From Glandiceps talaboti (lineage: Eukaryota; Hemichordata; Enteropneusta; Spengelidae), in assembly GCF_964340395.1 (NCBI RefSeq), contig NC_135558.1:4660001-4724000 (forward strand): 64,000 nucleotides of DNA, given 5' to 3'. A program made the position numbers and the translations under genes. Below the pieces are notes generated by a model. It was not told the DNA's origin. It made no database searches and saw only the letters and a program-made list of their open reading frames with translations. Below, piece by piece: positions 1-13,429 of the stretch (its first letter is position 1; each line of letters opens with the position of its first letter).

Positions 1-18
1 GTAATCTTATATTTTCAG

Positions 19-510
19 AAGTAACCTTGGCAATGAATGGAATGCACACTTCTACAGAAGGTATATCTCCCACCACCCTGTTTTTATAGAGAATTAATTA
101 ACTACCATCGTTAAGTTACCATGACAACAGCTGTATTCTTCATAATATTAATATTGTAAGGTATTAAAGTCACTAAATGTCACCATATCAAATCAATTAC
201 TGTACTTGCTAGGTGATTGAGCGCGATGGTCGATACATGTAGTGTTAGAGTTAAAATTACCCATCGTGGTAAAACATCCTGTCTCTTTAAGGCGGCGTTT
301 GAAGGACGCCCTCTACATTTCGTTGCTTTGTTAGTGAGAGCTGACTTGTGACTAAATGAAATTACCTACCCCACTTTCATTCTATAAGGTTGCCTGAGAA
401 GAGATATAACTAGGATCATGAAATTATCAAATATCACTATGATCAATCATATATGAGATTCAAACTAGTCAATAATAATATTAAAATTCATACTACACAT
501 TAACTAGTAA

Positions 511-547
<37 letters not shown>

Positions 548-1999
548 TACATTGTCATGACATGAAGAGAAATTTTCATTCACATGGAGGAGACTGTGGT
601 AAATATAAACAAAGGCATTGTAACATTTAGTGCCGAGTTTCTTGTTTGATGTCATCTTTCTCGCGATTCACTTTGGACCCTATATAATGGCATTAACAAG
701 AGAAATTAACTCACCATGTAGACGAAGTGAATAAAACATGTTTATATTGACATTTTGAATGGACATAAAATTTGAGATTACTTCAATTGTATGACCTGCA
801 TTTAATATATTATGTCTTTGTTATTTCAATTTTTCCATCTATATCGATTTGTCAGAGAATGGGATCATTCGGATGTAATACTAGTTAACTTGATACATGA
901 TTATGTTGTACTATATGTAAGAGAAAGCGACACGAGGAAAAAACCCAACTAAAATACATAATACAAAGTAAACCATAGCAAAGGAAGCAAAGCTGTGTAC
1001 ATTAACAACGTTTTATGTGAGAGAGATTAATTTAGATATCATAATCAAATGACAATCAACTACCTAAGATCACAGAACGATGGATGTGCCCTGTGCACAC
1101 AATGTAGGTTTCTAACACAATGTATCTATTAATCTCACAGCGTGTTTCTGGACTCATAGAGACATATCGACAACTAAAATGTAGTACTTTGGATGATAAA
1201 GTTGAGGAAATACAACAGATCGCGTTATTGTAGATTTTCACACCATGCCTCCTTTTGTTGTGATGACTTGACAATGTTTATTGTAATATAACTGCACCCT
1301 TATCATCTCCTATTAGTCCATACACTCACATTCAAACCAGGTCAAAGTGTCCGGTTGTCAAGGGCAGCGTGGTATTAGATCATTTAAACTGTGTCCCCCA
1401 TTTGGTGAAAATGAAACGAACGGAAATAAGCCTATCCTTCATGTTTTTGTCTTTTAGGGTCAGCATCACAGGTAGAAATGAAAAATACGAGTCGCTCAAA
1501 TGATGGATATCAAGGAGATGCCCCTGCAAACACTAAGAGAGAAACTGGACAAAGTGACACAGTTACAGAGACACAACCAAGCTTCACGCTAAAACCTCCT
1601 GTAAGGTCTACGACTGATTGCTTTCAGATAGGAAAACATTGTCGACAAAAACACCATCTCTCTTTTCTATTTTGATCATTTTAACATCTTACCTGTAAAT
1701 TAGATGGAAACACTCGACGGAACCAAAATTGGGGAGACAAAAATTTCAATATGAATATTAAATGAGGTATAACAGAAATGCAATGATTCTGTTAGGCACT
1801 TTGTTGATGATGATTTTTATCACAGCAAAACTGGAGTTCGCACGTAATTATTACGCTGCGTTTTGATTCAAGTCAACATTCATTAAGTTTCCTCTTTTTA
1901 TTTCAGACTGCCACGGCGAAACACGCGTTACTGGGTGTGTATATGATCGTAACAGTCGGAATAATGACGTATCTTATCGTTGAAGTATGCTTGGTATGA
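19..1999 (+). CDS. DOMON/cytochrome b561 (FRRS1-like) protein, 3' end of gene; 5' part outside window
   Basis: Three coding exons of a plus-strand gene are visible: 19-60 (phase 1 in, phase 1 out), 1458-1600 (phase 1 to 0) and 1907-1999 (ending in TGA). Each has a pyrimidine-rich AG acceptor, and internal donors are GT (GTATAT, GTAAGG). They encode a polar Ser/Thr/Glu-rich segment and then one hydrophobic helix (KHALLGVYMIVTVG...) followed by a short tail. By itself this would not be recognisable. It matches, exon by exon and phase by phase, the tail of the convergent minus-strand gene at 4392-12679: both last exons are 93 bp and encode an LLGVYM/VLGVYV-type helix ending in VEVCLV or VELCLL. 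I infer a paralogous ferric-reductase-like membrane protein. The catalytic b561 core and DOMON domain must lie upstream of the window. A possible AATAAA lies at 2207-2212. Confidence 0.72.
512..546. repeat. (TTG)n microsatellite
   Basis: About 11 near-perfect TTG units lie in the intron between the first two visible exons of the plus-strand FRRS1-like gene. The rest of that intron (61-1457) shows nothing else I can identify. Confidence 0.9.
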
Positions 2000-2670
2000 A
2001 AGTAGGAGGCAGACACACGCGGACAAAATACAGAAGTCAGACGATTGAGTAGTAAATTCTAATTTTTGAAAAAATTACGTAACCCATTATCAAATGCAAA
2101 GCTGTAAGGAGAGAGGGTATGGTCAATAACAAATGATAGTGCACGCCATCAATCCAAATCAATATGTTATATGAAAATGGCATCGATATAAAATGAACCG
2201 GTCGAAAATAAAAATAATCAACATTATATTTCAAAATTTCAGCCTCTGTAAATACTGTACCCTTTGATACTTATACGCCATTGATTAAATCACAGACAAC
2301 TAAAATTAAATCTCTTGTTTATTTAGCTTTTGTATTTGGAATATGCAACATAGTTCGTGAACTGTTGCTGCTTTAGCTGAAAATGTTTATCTAAGTCTCT
2401 TTTTTGACGATTTGTGTTGATAATTTGTACTTTTTTCAAAGTAAACTAATGACTTTGATACAGCGCCCTCATAGTTTTGTATACACGACCAAATCTCTCT
2501 GTCATCAATATTGATTTATATTGAATTTATGGATCTAAAACGATTCTCGTTTCGGTCATTACGTTATTTTATAGTTGATTCAACTTGTGATTAATAGAAT
2601 CTGGGCAGCATTCAATTCAAATCATCGTGACTGCGTACACCATTCTTGCAAGCCAGAGAAAATTGTAGGC

Positions 2671-2990
2671 GGTACGTTCTTGGACGGTGCCGTAAAGAGG
2701 CCTGTAGCTTTACGACGATGTAGTACACTGCACTGTGCGCGCACGTTCTTGGACGGTGTCGTAAAGAGGCCTGTAGTTTTACGACGATGTAGTACACTGT
2801 GCGGGTACGTCTTGGACGGTGCCGTAAAGAGGCCTGTAGTTTTACGACGATGTAGTACACTGTCGAGGTACGTTCTTGGACGGTGCCGTAAAGAGGCCTG
2901 TAGTTTTACGACGTACGATGCGCTGCACTGTGCGCGTACGTCTTGGACGGTGCCGTAAAGAGGCCTGTACCTTTACGACGATGGGTGTAC
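2671..2990. repeat. Five-copy 63-70 bp minisatellite with internal hairpin
   Basis: Five tandem units begin near 2671, 2741, 2804, 2868 and 2938. Each carries a conserved core (TCTTGGACGGTGCCGTAAAG, AGGCCTG, then TTTACGACGATG). CGTAAA and TTTACG within each unit are complementary, so every repeat can form a small hairpin around an AGGCCT site. Units differ by small indels and a few substitutions. Open frames across it on both strands simply follow the repeat and are not taken as genes. Confidence 0.85.
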
Positions 2991-3269
2991 ACTTGAAAAC
3001 TAATTTTGTTTATACCTTCATATTTGTCTGTACTTTTGATATGTTTGCAACGTTTTTGTAAGCTTCTTGTTAAAATAAAACACCTGTCCTTAGACTAAAG
3101 ACATGACTTGTTTGTGATATTTATTGTATTTGACGATAAATTTGTTACAAATACCACGGTGAAAAACAAGAACACATTTGAGAGTTCTAAAATTGAGTAT
3201 ATTTAATTAGCATCACATTGTCTTGCTTGCCTCTCTTGTGACAATGCTTAATATAACCTGCACATCTGT

Positions 3270-3333
3270 GATTGCCACGGCAGCGGAGTTTTTCTAAAGT
3301 ATGGAGAGGGACCACAAACCCTGGAGAAATAAG

Positions 3334-3397
<64 letters not shown>

Positions 3398-4175
3398 TGT
3401 CACAGGTTTAACTTGAACTGGTCTAATTTTTCTCTAAGCAAAAAACATACAACACTTTGTACAGCGAAATTGCTTGCATGAACAAATATTCTTATAGACT
3501 TGGAGTACACGATGATACTCCCGTACACGTACGCATCTAAACTTAGCTCTCTATTGCTGGAAACTCAGCGTTTTGCCAGTACTATGAATACTACATTACT
3601 GGTGGCTGGTTGTGGTAAAATAAAATGAAACTACATGTACTCACAAAAAGGTCTCTTTGCATGTTTTGCCTCGTATCGAAGCGTAGACTTGGGGCACACT
3701 GTGGATACCGCAACACATACAAATCGTAGACGAAGCTGATGATTGTCCACTGATGACACGCTCAGTTCCACACAATGTAGAATTCATAGTCCTGGCAAAA
3801 CGTTAACGTTGAGTTTCCAAGCAATAACATAGTTTAGAGCTTCCCCATACAGGAATACAACAGCTTACCACATGATCATAAGTGCCACCAGGTGTCCTTC
3901 ATAGTATATGCAAATTCAATCAAGTTGTTTACCTAATGTCCAGCAATCGAGGGAAACACATTATGCTAATTTACTACTTACTAGTAACTGATCTTATAAT
4001 ATATGCGAGCAAACATGCTTTTGATTTCCAAATATTATCAGACATAGACTTGCTTAAAAAGGATGAGACATTCCATATCTTCTCAACAACTTTGACCAGT
4101 CAACCTAATGTCGCTCACCCCAGACCAACTTACTTTACCTAAACATGTAACCAGTTTGTGACAGAAATACAACTT
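3270..4175. repeat. Dispersed repeat copy A, with (CA)n at 3335-3395
   Basis: This stretch recurs at about 15100-16050 in the same orientation. Shared blocks include the lead-in to the CA tract (TTTTTCTAAAGTA), a block near 3670-3800, an almost identical block beginning GCCACCAGGTGTCC (3883 and 15843), and a terminal block beginning GACCAGTCAACCTA. Coding potential is absent. It is probably a mobile or duplicated element that carries its own microsatellite. Confidence 0.7.
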
Positions 4176-4391
4176 TTGAAAGAGAGAGATGGCGGTAACA
4201 TAAGACACAGATGTTGGCATTTTTATTTTGCATTTTTAAATTTATAATTAATCCCTCTGTAGTTTGGGGAAAATGATTTCATTTTGATTATGAACTAAAA
4301 CCTGGTGTCCTAATGTACTAAAATGATATTGTTTGGTCTTGTTTTAACGCCATAGTTGTATAGTTCTGGACGTCGGTATAAAGCAAGTCGC

Positions 4392-7300
4392 TCAGAGTAA
4401 ACAGAGCTCTACAAAGATATAGGTGATGACAGCTATAGTTACAAGGACGTAGACACCAAGTACAACTACTCGAAGTGTAGACCTCTGAAAGTAAACAAAA
4501 AGAAAGAGAAGACAGGATTATAATATTATTACAATAATATAGTGATTTCTCTCAGTAAAGACTCAAACGGTAATCATAATGTTACCAAGGAATATATTTT
4601 GTATTCCTTCATTCTGTTCATTTCATTTTTCAGACACAGACTTGCTTAAAAAGATGATTCTTGAGTTTCAGTTTTCATTAAAAGTCAATTGAATTACAAT
4701 GTCTCAGTTCACCTTTTGGTAAAACATTCCACAGCTGTGGAGCAGTGTGTGGAAAAGCTTGTTGACAAAACATATGTGTGTGTTTACCGATGTATAGTTT
4801 TACGCAGCCTTTGATATATAGAGAGGAGATTGTGGCAAAAGGTCGGATATGTTAGTTCCAAATGAAAATTTAGTATTTCACATCATTCTTTGAAACTGGG
4901 ACGAAAAGGAAAGAGAGTGTAACTACCGATGGATTTGGTTGTATCTCATACGGTTTGGGAGCACCTTCTTCTGTTTCATCACTTCGAGCATCGCTGGGGT
5001 TTCCTTCACTTGTACCTTCTGAAGGCTTTACGTCTTTCATTTTAACTTCAGAGGGTGAATCTTAGATAGGAGAACAAAACACAACAAAGAAATTATATAA
5101 AGCAAAAGTAGAAAAAAACTGACTGGCGCGTAATATAAGCTACCTGCATGGTAAAATACTACGACTGGCATCTCTCTCTTGTAGTAATAATAACATTTTC
5201 GCTGCTTTGTGTTATGTTTTACCAGTTGCAAAATACATCAACCTTTCATTGAAATTGTTAAATAATTATGATTAGCTGAAGTACCTGTCTGCTTGTTATT
5301 TATAGCTCTGTGTACACTGGTGCCATGTCTGGGTGTAAACAGTCAAGTCTATTTACTTGTTTGGCCAAATATTGAATTTGTAGGAAGCTGATGGAGTTTG
5401 ATCACTTTTAAAATGATCCAAACGTCTAATAATATAGAAAGTTGAAATGGTGAAGCAAACAGTTTTGGCTGTATATAGGAAAGTACGTGTCATACATTTT
5501 ATTTTGGGTTATGGAAATACACAAAATATAACCACTTCATTGCTTTATTTACCATTGGTTAAATCTGCTGGTAAGGGAGCCTTCAGGGGGTGATCAAGTC
5601 AGGTCTGTTGCGCAAAATGTGACTCTCCCCTAATTCAATTTTCTAAAATATGTCCCTCCCCGAGAAACGATTTGTAATATGTGATCCCTCTCTTAATTCC
5701 CTACTCCCTTGTTGTCGTTGGTGTGTATATAGCCGTCTTTCTATGGAGCTATACTGAGTACGGTTTACGCAGTACAGACATCCAGATATGTAAACTATCT
5801 TTTCACTCATTTACTACTTAGACTTCCAAATATTCAAACACATAGGGCTGTCAGTACTATCTGAAAAACACACACACGCACAATTTCAAGTATAAGTCAA
5901 ATGTACCTTCCGATTCGTTGGCAAATACAGCATATAACTTGTAGGAAAGAAATTTATCTGCGAATAAAGAGAATAAAAGAATTCAAAATTTAGGAAGCAG
6001 TTGTTATAATAATCACAAGATACGACGTCTCGTGGCTCCCTACTATCAGTAAGTACTCAGAGCAGATCCAGACTGATGCATGATGGGTATTGTTGCAGAA
6101 AATTGTACATTTACGTCTAAGTGTCTAGTACCCTGTACAGGAAGTACATTATTAGTAATCAGGTTTTATAACGAGCATATTCGCTGACGTTCATGTGTAT
6201 ATGTCGTCAACTAGTCAAAACCTCGGGTATACCATACCAAGGGGGTGGTTTATTGCTTAATATATCAAATATTCCACCCCCATCAAATAGAATTATTGGT
6301 TATTTTGTTCAAGTAAATATATATGAACACTGCCTACTAGACGGAAATCGAGCAAATAGCCTTTTTGTGTGGTAAGTTTTCAAACTATTGCTATAACCTT
6401 ATTTCAGGTTCATCTACCCTATTCACGGGTATGGTGCCCTATCAAGCCTGAAAGCAATGTCTTCAGTTTAGTTGAATGTAACAACTGAATTTAGTGAAGG
6501 AATCTACTGTCTTAGGCCATAATAACGCCATCTTGTGTATGTGGGTTAAAAAATATTTTCTCAATCATATGTAATAAACTTTGCATTGTTAGACGAGAAC
6601 ATAACGCCGTTCATACTTCAAATATAAGAGAATGTATCGCCCTATGACTGTATTAACAACACAGTGCAGTTAGTCTAACTTCAGACCACTATAGCATCAT
6701 AGAGGTCTGCGGTCCAACCGACTGTATTATTAGCACAGTTAGTCAAACCCATCGTACGACTGTATTATTAGCACAGTCATTCGGGACGATACATAGACTG
6801 CATTAGCAGAGGAGTCATTCAACCAGTCCGGACGTACCTGATTCTCTATGTACGCAGTTTAAAATCTCGTAAAATACTTCAACAAGAACGTGAAAAATTA
6901 GCCATCCCAGAAATACCCAGGACGAAGCGTGTGGAAAGTGCAGCATATCCATGGCGAAGAAAACATTTACAACTGTAGAGAACAGAGTAAACGAACTTAA
7001 TGACTGTGTAAGATACGATTTATTGGGTGGAAGTGATGGAGTAGTGCTGTTGAAATATGCCCAGCAAAATTCAACCGTTTCGTTATAACTTCAAACACAA
7101 TTATTGCTGCTATGCTCTTAATTCCCGCTCTATTTGGACAACAGTTGACCATAGTAGGCCAAGCGGGCCATGAAATATGTTTTTGCAGGTACAAGATGAT
7201 GACTTATCATTTTACGGATATTGAATACTTTGCATCACACTTGGCACACATTGGCAGACTGTTCAAATATTAACAACAGGATATATTTCATTTATTTATC

Positions 7301-10300
7301 AGAATTTTTTTTTTGTAAACAAACTATTTGTCGCTTGCCAACATCCTCAAATAAGTTTCCAAAGATTCACTACTACTAGTAAATTGCTGATAATATATTT
7401 TATGATAAATGTTACAAAACGGCAAACCCTACTATACTGCAAGAATAAGACATTCATAAGTTGTTGTAGATATGTAAATATACTATAGGATATGATGAAG
7501 TTTTCTAAAACCATCTCAAATACACATCTACACAAGTAGACATTTTTTATAATATCGACTCACTTACCTGCTAGGTAGTAGGCAGACGTACCAATGGCCC
7601 AATGTGTCCAGTTGAAGATGAAACGTCTGAAGTTACATAAAGAATGTAAACACTGTGAGATTTTGTAAAACTACTTTATGTCCACTAAGTAAAAGTCTCT
7701 AAATGCCAAAGTATGTGGAAAGGGATTGGAGATAACCCCATACGGAGTAGGTACATTCCCGTAAGTGTCTAGGAAACTAATATTGTTATCAGTTTAACGC
7801 ACACACTCATGTATTTTGGGATAGCAATAAAATATGCTTATTCCGACCCTAACATGGAAGGGTGAATTAAGAACCAATTTTATCTGTATAGGTTGTTTCA
7901 CTTTGTTTCTTATAAACACACACACACACACACACACAAACACACACATACACATACATACATACATACATACATACATACATACATACATACATACATA
8001 CATACATACATACATACATACATACATACATACATACATACATACATACATACATACAGTTAAGTACGAGTTGCCGATATATGTACTGATTTGACGGTTA
8101 CACCAATGCGAGAGTATTGTCTAATAAATCATCAAATGAATAAATAGAGAAGACTCTTTTTGGTACAGAAATGTTGTAATAAGTTACACGACTTACTTTG
8201 GTGAAGTGGGATTTGGTCTGAAGAACGCCAGTATAGGGTTAATTAGTCCCAATCCAACAGCCAGGCATCCAAACACAGCATGAATAAATTTCGGCTATAA
8301 AAACAAGACTTTTACAGTTATGGTAAAGAAAAAATGTTTCAAAGACACATTCAAAACTTTCACTTAAACATGATAATGACCGCACTAAAATGTTGGTGGC
8401 GCTCTTTACGTTGAATTACGTAGTAGTAGGCTATATGTTGTATAGGGTGCGGTGGATCGGTTACAAATTAAAAAAAAGTAAGTGTATGAGTACATGTTGG
8501 TGATACTTTCAATTCATAATTGTACTTTAACATTATGAATGGTATAGAAATGACAATTAAAGACAGAAGGAAACTTTGAACAATGTGTTTTATCAAATTT
8601 CTCGACTTTCATCATTCAACGATAATTTTTCGGGCAATCAATGACGTTGTGATTCTTTTCTAGTCTCGATTTAAAAAAAATCACCAGAAAGAAGAAATAT
8701 AGGGTCGATCAGGTCCTGAGAAATATAGAATTAAGTAAGCCATCCTCTAAGGATATACTAATATGAAACAAAGAATCCCTTCCAAGAAATATAAAGTTAC
8801 AAACATTGCCCATAAGATGGCGCTAGTCATGGTCCAGATGGGTCGTTATCAAGCCTTCCTTTTCAAATGTACTAGAGTATAGCTATCAGGTCACAAACCG
8901 TACGTTGATGTCACTAGTTGTTTCTACAAGGTCTAGGAATTGTCAAATATACTCACGTCACTTGTGCTGTTGTAGCTGACCCATCCTCCTTCGTAAATGA
9001 ATATAAGTACAAAAGCACAACAAAAACAAACCATGTTGGCTACCATAAATGCACGATGAGACTGTAAAAATAATGGCGGGAAATACTCGTTAATTGTTTA
9101 TCAATCGTCGAGTCAGCAATTTTCTATGTATTTCCAAACCTATTTAATCTCCTCGTCATTGATAACCACATCAGAAAATCGTCAAGTTTGACATTCGGTA
9201 AAATTATCAGATTTTTTTCAACTTAATTCGTTTCAACTTAAATAATCTGCTTTACAAATTATGATTTTTTCAGGAATACTGTTCGTAGAAATGAAGTAAG
9301 TTATCTGTACTGATATTAATACTGTGATGCTGAAAAGAAACTACATATATTTTCCATATATGTCATATGCGAATATTTTCGTTATGCTTTTTTTTGCACA
9401 GACTTATACTTACCAAAAACCACACTTTAACTCCAAGTAATTCTGAATTTGGCCACATTGGTTTGAAGTAGCGAGCTAAGATTATAGCGACACTGGCACA
9501 TCCTATCCATCCACAAAGCATCAACATGCCTTTTAAAGAGGATACATGAAAGATGAGGGAGGCAGGGACAGAGAGAAGAGTACAAGTACGGAGAAGAGAG
9601 AGACGGGCGGACGGACGGACAGATCAGTCAGTCAGACAGACAGACAGACAGACAGACAGACATACATACATACATACATACATACATACATACATACATA
9701 CATACATACAGACAGACTAGACAGAGAGAATTGTCATATCGAACTACGCCTCTTCACCCTATCCATTTGACATGTAAAAGTACAGAAAAGCCATCATCCC
9801 AACACATCTTGCATCCAAAGCTTTCCTAAAGATACTGGTATTGCATAGATACTCCCCAACTCAGTAGACTATGACCCTTTAAATTGCAATACACAGTTAC
9901 CCAGTATTTCAACTCACCATGGGCTTTCTTGGCTGGAGAAACACTTTCTTCTGCAGCAGATGATGACATAGCAGTAAAGTTTATCTTCTGGTTTGATATT
10001 AATGGTCTTTTTACGTGTTTTGATAATATTGCTGAGACAGATAGTAGAAGGTTAAATTGAGAATGATATAATATTATGAAACAGAATACATAAGGATTGA
10101 ATGTTGAATGCAGCACAGTCGAACACAGCACGTGTGAGACCAGTACAGTGCAATGCAGTGCAGCGCACGACACGACACCGCACCGCACCACACCACACCA
10201 CACCACACCACACCACACCACACCACACCACACCACACCACACCGCACCGCACCGCACCACACCACACCACACCACACCGCACCACACAGCATCACAGTA

Positions 10301-12069
10301 CAGTACAGTACAGTACAATACACAACAGCGCAGCACAGCACAACAGATCACACCACAGCACACCATAACACATCACAGCAGCACGCACACTACTACAAAA
10401 CACACAACAACACAACGCAACACAGCACAACACAACACAACACAACACAACACAACATAACACAACACCACACAGCATCACAACAGAGCAAATCATACCA
10501 CAACACGATACGATACGATACGATACGATACGATACGATACGATACGATACATCACATAACATAACATTCTTTAAATCCCCAAACTTTGATGTTATCAAT
10601 CTGATTCTTTACAATCAAGTAACTATTTTACGTAGCTATATACATTTTATTACCGTCTAGTGTTCTTTTACTGACTTACATTGTTCCTCTTCATCTTTTA
10701 TCAGTCCATGTACCACTATCAAATAATACTCATTGGCCTCCAAATCAGAATCTTCTAATTGATTTTCACGAGTAAATGAACACTCAAGCCAACCATCTCT
10801 TGCAAACCACTCCAATGTGTTTACCTGGGGCTGTGGATAATATGAGTAAATGTATGTCAGGTATCACATGTTTATATCCCACCCATCAACCCATCCAGTT
10901 GTGGCAACAAAAGTGAGCCACGGAAAACTTAGGCTGACAGCGAAATATCGACAAAATTGCATTAAAATGTATAATAACTCAACATTTAGTTGTCAGAGGT
11001 TGACTAATAATTACTTTCTGCACTTGAAATCAATTTCCAGTCATGTCTTGGTTGTACTAGTCTACTGCTCTCCGTGGCATCGGATCTCAAGATCTCGGAA
11101 AGATGGTAGCACATAGACAATGGGTGTAGAATTTGCCGTCCAGTAAAATCATGAGTATTTCTGGTGAATTTCATATCCTTATATCTGTCGACTGTTTTCC
11201 AACAAGTAACGCATGGCCTCAAGACATGAATTAGATATAAGTGACGAGTATATCCACAATATGAAAAGAAACACTTCTAGAATAGATATTCAAAAATACG
11301 TACTTTAAATGATGGTATATTTTCATGACCTACAGTTCTGGAATGAATAAGGTCATAGGTCGAATTTTCCAGCCTAAGGCAAGCCCATACGTCATCATAT
11401 CCCTTGTAACATAAAAAGAAATAAACAGAAAAACACACAGCATGGTTAATATTGAGTAGAGTGTAGAAAGTTGATTAATGTAATCAAAACTCTCTTCAAC
11501 CACAATCCTGATGTGTTCATCTGTAAAATTACTGTTGTAAGTAAAGTAACAACCTAAATTTGTCAAATGATCAGCTTCGATTATTAATTATATATATTAC
11601 GCATAATCTCCCAACGAACCCTTCTTATTTTAGCTGTAATTTCAAATAATCGTTCACTGAACACAACATCTAATGTTAAATGTCTACCATTTGCTTGTCA
11701 GTTGAAAAACCAATAGCGGCGTACTGTTCATCTTGGGCAACTTTTACTGTCATCGCGAAAACAGTTTCACTCCGATTGGACGATGGTACCCACGTGACCA
11801 AAGTATCACAATAAGGAGTCTGACATCCCTCAGGAAAATGGAGACATCCTTTTGATTCGCCACATCCACGACTGACAATAAGTAATGACTGTATCTGTGA
11901 AATATATACACATCATAAATAGCAGGAATATTAGACATAATATGGTTGCTAAAGTTGCTTATATTATCCAGTTAAATAATGCAAATTTTAATTTTCCATT
12001 ACCTCAACAGATAGGACATGGCTGTTTTTCTTTTCATATTTACACCTGGTTGACTTGTCTGTCTATCTA

Positions 12070-12124
<55 letters not shown>

Positions 12125-12679
12125 GAAGTTTATCAGGATATCTAAACATATGGATGGGTTCAGATGAGTAGAATGGCTGTCAAGCAGACAAGACTGATTT
12201 TCATGGCATCCGTTTTCGGATCTGGATTTTGGTGATTACAAAAGGCACGACATTACTAAACTAGAGGGCGTCCTTCTTTGGTGTTTGTCATTAAAGATTA
12301 GAATTGGTGATATACACTTTACTGAGTGTCCTCTAGCCAATGACCCATGTCAGTGTCTATATTTACATAAGGTTATCATATCAAAATCGCCAAACCTTTC
12401 CTCTTAAACACAACTATGTAATTTTGATGAATAGCAACATTCAACAAAGTTTGAATGTTCGTGACTCAGACAATGATGTCATTTATATCAACAAAATTTA
12501 AAGTTGAACCCTAAGACTCAAAATGTGGGGAAAAATAGCTTGATAAAAAAAATAAATATATATTTGTAAAATCAAAATCAATGAAAGAGTAACTAGCTTA
12601 CGAAATTTGTGAGACAACTTACAGGTGCTATTAAAAGACAGCATATCAGAATAATTCCATTGAATAGTGACCAAGACAT
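4392..12679 (-). CDS. DOMON/cytochrome b561 ferric-reductase-like protein (FRRS1-like), complete, 13 exons, 472 aa
   Basis: Exons 5'-3': 12623-12679, 11688-11894, 11304-11402, 10680-10830, 9918-10031, 9414-9529, 8957-9061, 8197-8294, 7568-7626, 6838-6972, 5907-5957, 4927-5060, 4392-4484. All have GT/AG borders and matching phases. The start ATG opens a hydrophobic signal peptide (MSWSLFNGIILICCLLIAP). DOMON follows (about residues 30-195) with the FRRS1-type start CGESKGCLHFPEGC. The b561 core (about 209-385) shows four heme-ligand histidines: AHG (~209), SHRAF (~250), FIHAVFG (~288) and NWTHWAIG (~324). RPNP between helices 3 and 4 is also typical. A charged linker and a final helix end the protein. 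Family members carry electrons across membranes, usually from ascorbate to ferric iron. Unlike vertebrate FRRS1 there is no Reeler domain. A CAG acceptor abuts the ATG, so a 5' UTR exon lies upstream, not located. Confidence 0.88.
7917..8058. repeat. (CA)n then (CATA)n microsatellite
   Basis: Intronic tract in the complete FRRS1-like gene. The dinucleotide run passes into about 27 tetranucleotide units. Open frames of repeated Tyr-Ile-His-Thr or Met-Tyr-Val-Cys here are repeat artefacts. Confidence 0.95.
9620..9716. repeat. (CAGA)n/(CATA)n compound microsatellite
   Basis: Lies in the intron between the DOMON end exon (9918-10031) and the first b561 helix exon (9414-9529), about 90 bp upstream of the latter's splice acceptor. 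Confidence 0.9.
10096..10560. repeat. Pentanucleotide repeat cluster: CCACA, ACACA, CGATA
   Basis: Successive blocks: degenerate CAGTA/CAGCA motifs, about 20 CCACA/CCGCA units (10180-10290), CAGTA units, ACACA units (10410-10460) and eight CGATA units (10505-10548). All sit in the intron between two DOMON exons. The run of related but distinct pentamers suggests repeated slippage with point mutation. Confidence 0.93.
12060..12124. repeat. (CTGT)n microsatellite
   Basis: About 16 CTGT units in the first coding intron of the complete FRRS1-like gene. Confidence 0.93.
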
Positions 12680-12984
12680 CTGTTGAAGTAAAAATGGACG
12701 TTACAATGATAATGTAAGTAGTTTGTAATATTATGCAGATATTATAAAAAAAATAAACGACAGTGTGTAGCGAGTGATGTATTGAGAAGAGACTATAAAT
12801 TACAAAAAAACAAAATATTCTGTTTCGCATCACAAAGTTTCTAGTATTCATATCATGCATTGTTCACCACTCAGTTGAGTATTTTAACACTAGTTGGTAA
12901 ACTCTACTAATTGCTTTCGTCAAAATAGTTGACAAGACATACAATATACAAATATGGCATAACATACACAGTGTGTTTTACACC

Positions 12985-13240
12985 ATGTCATGTCAAGGTA
13001 ATGTCAAGGTTATAAAATATGATGTCATGTCCTGTCATGTCACGTCATGTCATGTTTAAAATAAAATAATGTAATGTAATGTCATATCATGTCATGTCAT
13101 GTTTAAATAACATCATGTCGAAGTAATGTTGTCATGTCATGTTATGTTATGTTATGTCATGTCATGTCATGTCATGTCATGTCATGTCATGTCGAAGCAA
13201 TGTTATGTCATGTTTAAATAATGTCACGCCATTATAAGGT
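12985..13240. repeat. (TGTCA)n degenerate pentanucleotide array
   Basis: A run of CATGT/TGTCA pentamers with interspersed TTTAAATAA spacers, so it is both a microsatellite and a higher-order repeat. It lies upstream of the FRRS1-like gene start. Confidence 0.85.
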
Positions 13241-13429
13241 AATTTTGTCATATCATCTTATACCACTATAGGTGTACTTTCTGCAGTTTTCCGAACACTT
13301 TCTTTTGTCATTTTCCTGTCAATTTAGCCATCATTCAAGTAGCTTTGGGACCTAGAAATACACTTTGATGGCCATAATAAACACACTGACACTATAGTCT
13401 AAATGATTACAGATACAGTACGTTTCAAG

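Larger units (their letters stand above)
2000..4391. other. Convergent intergenic spacer
   Basis: This is the 3'-to-3' spacer between the two FRRS1-like genes. It holds candidate polyadenylation signals for both strands (AATAAA near 2207 on plus; its complement at 4222-4227 for the minus gene, about 165 nt past that stop), a five-copy minisatellite and one copy of a dispersed repeat with an internal CA tract. No other coding exon was recognised. Confidence 0.6.

Noticed and set aside
10052-10660. Frames of His-Thr-Thr-Pro or Cys-Gly-Val-Val repeats
   Set aside because: Pentanucleotide microsatellite artefacts within an intron.
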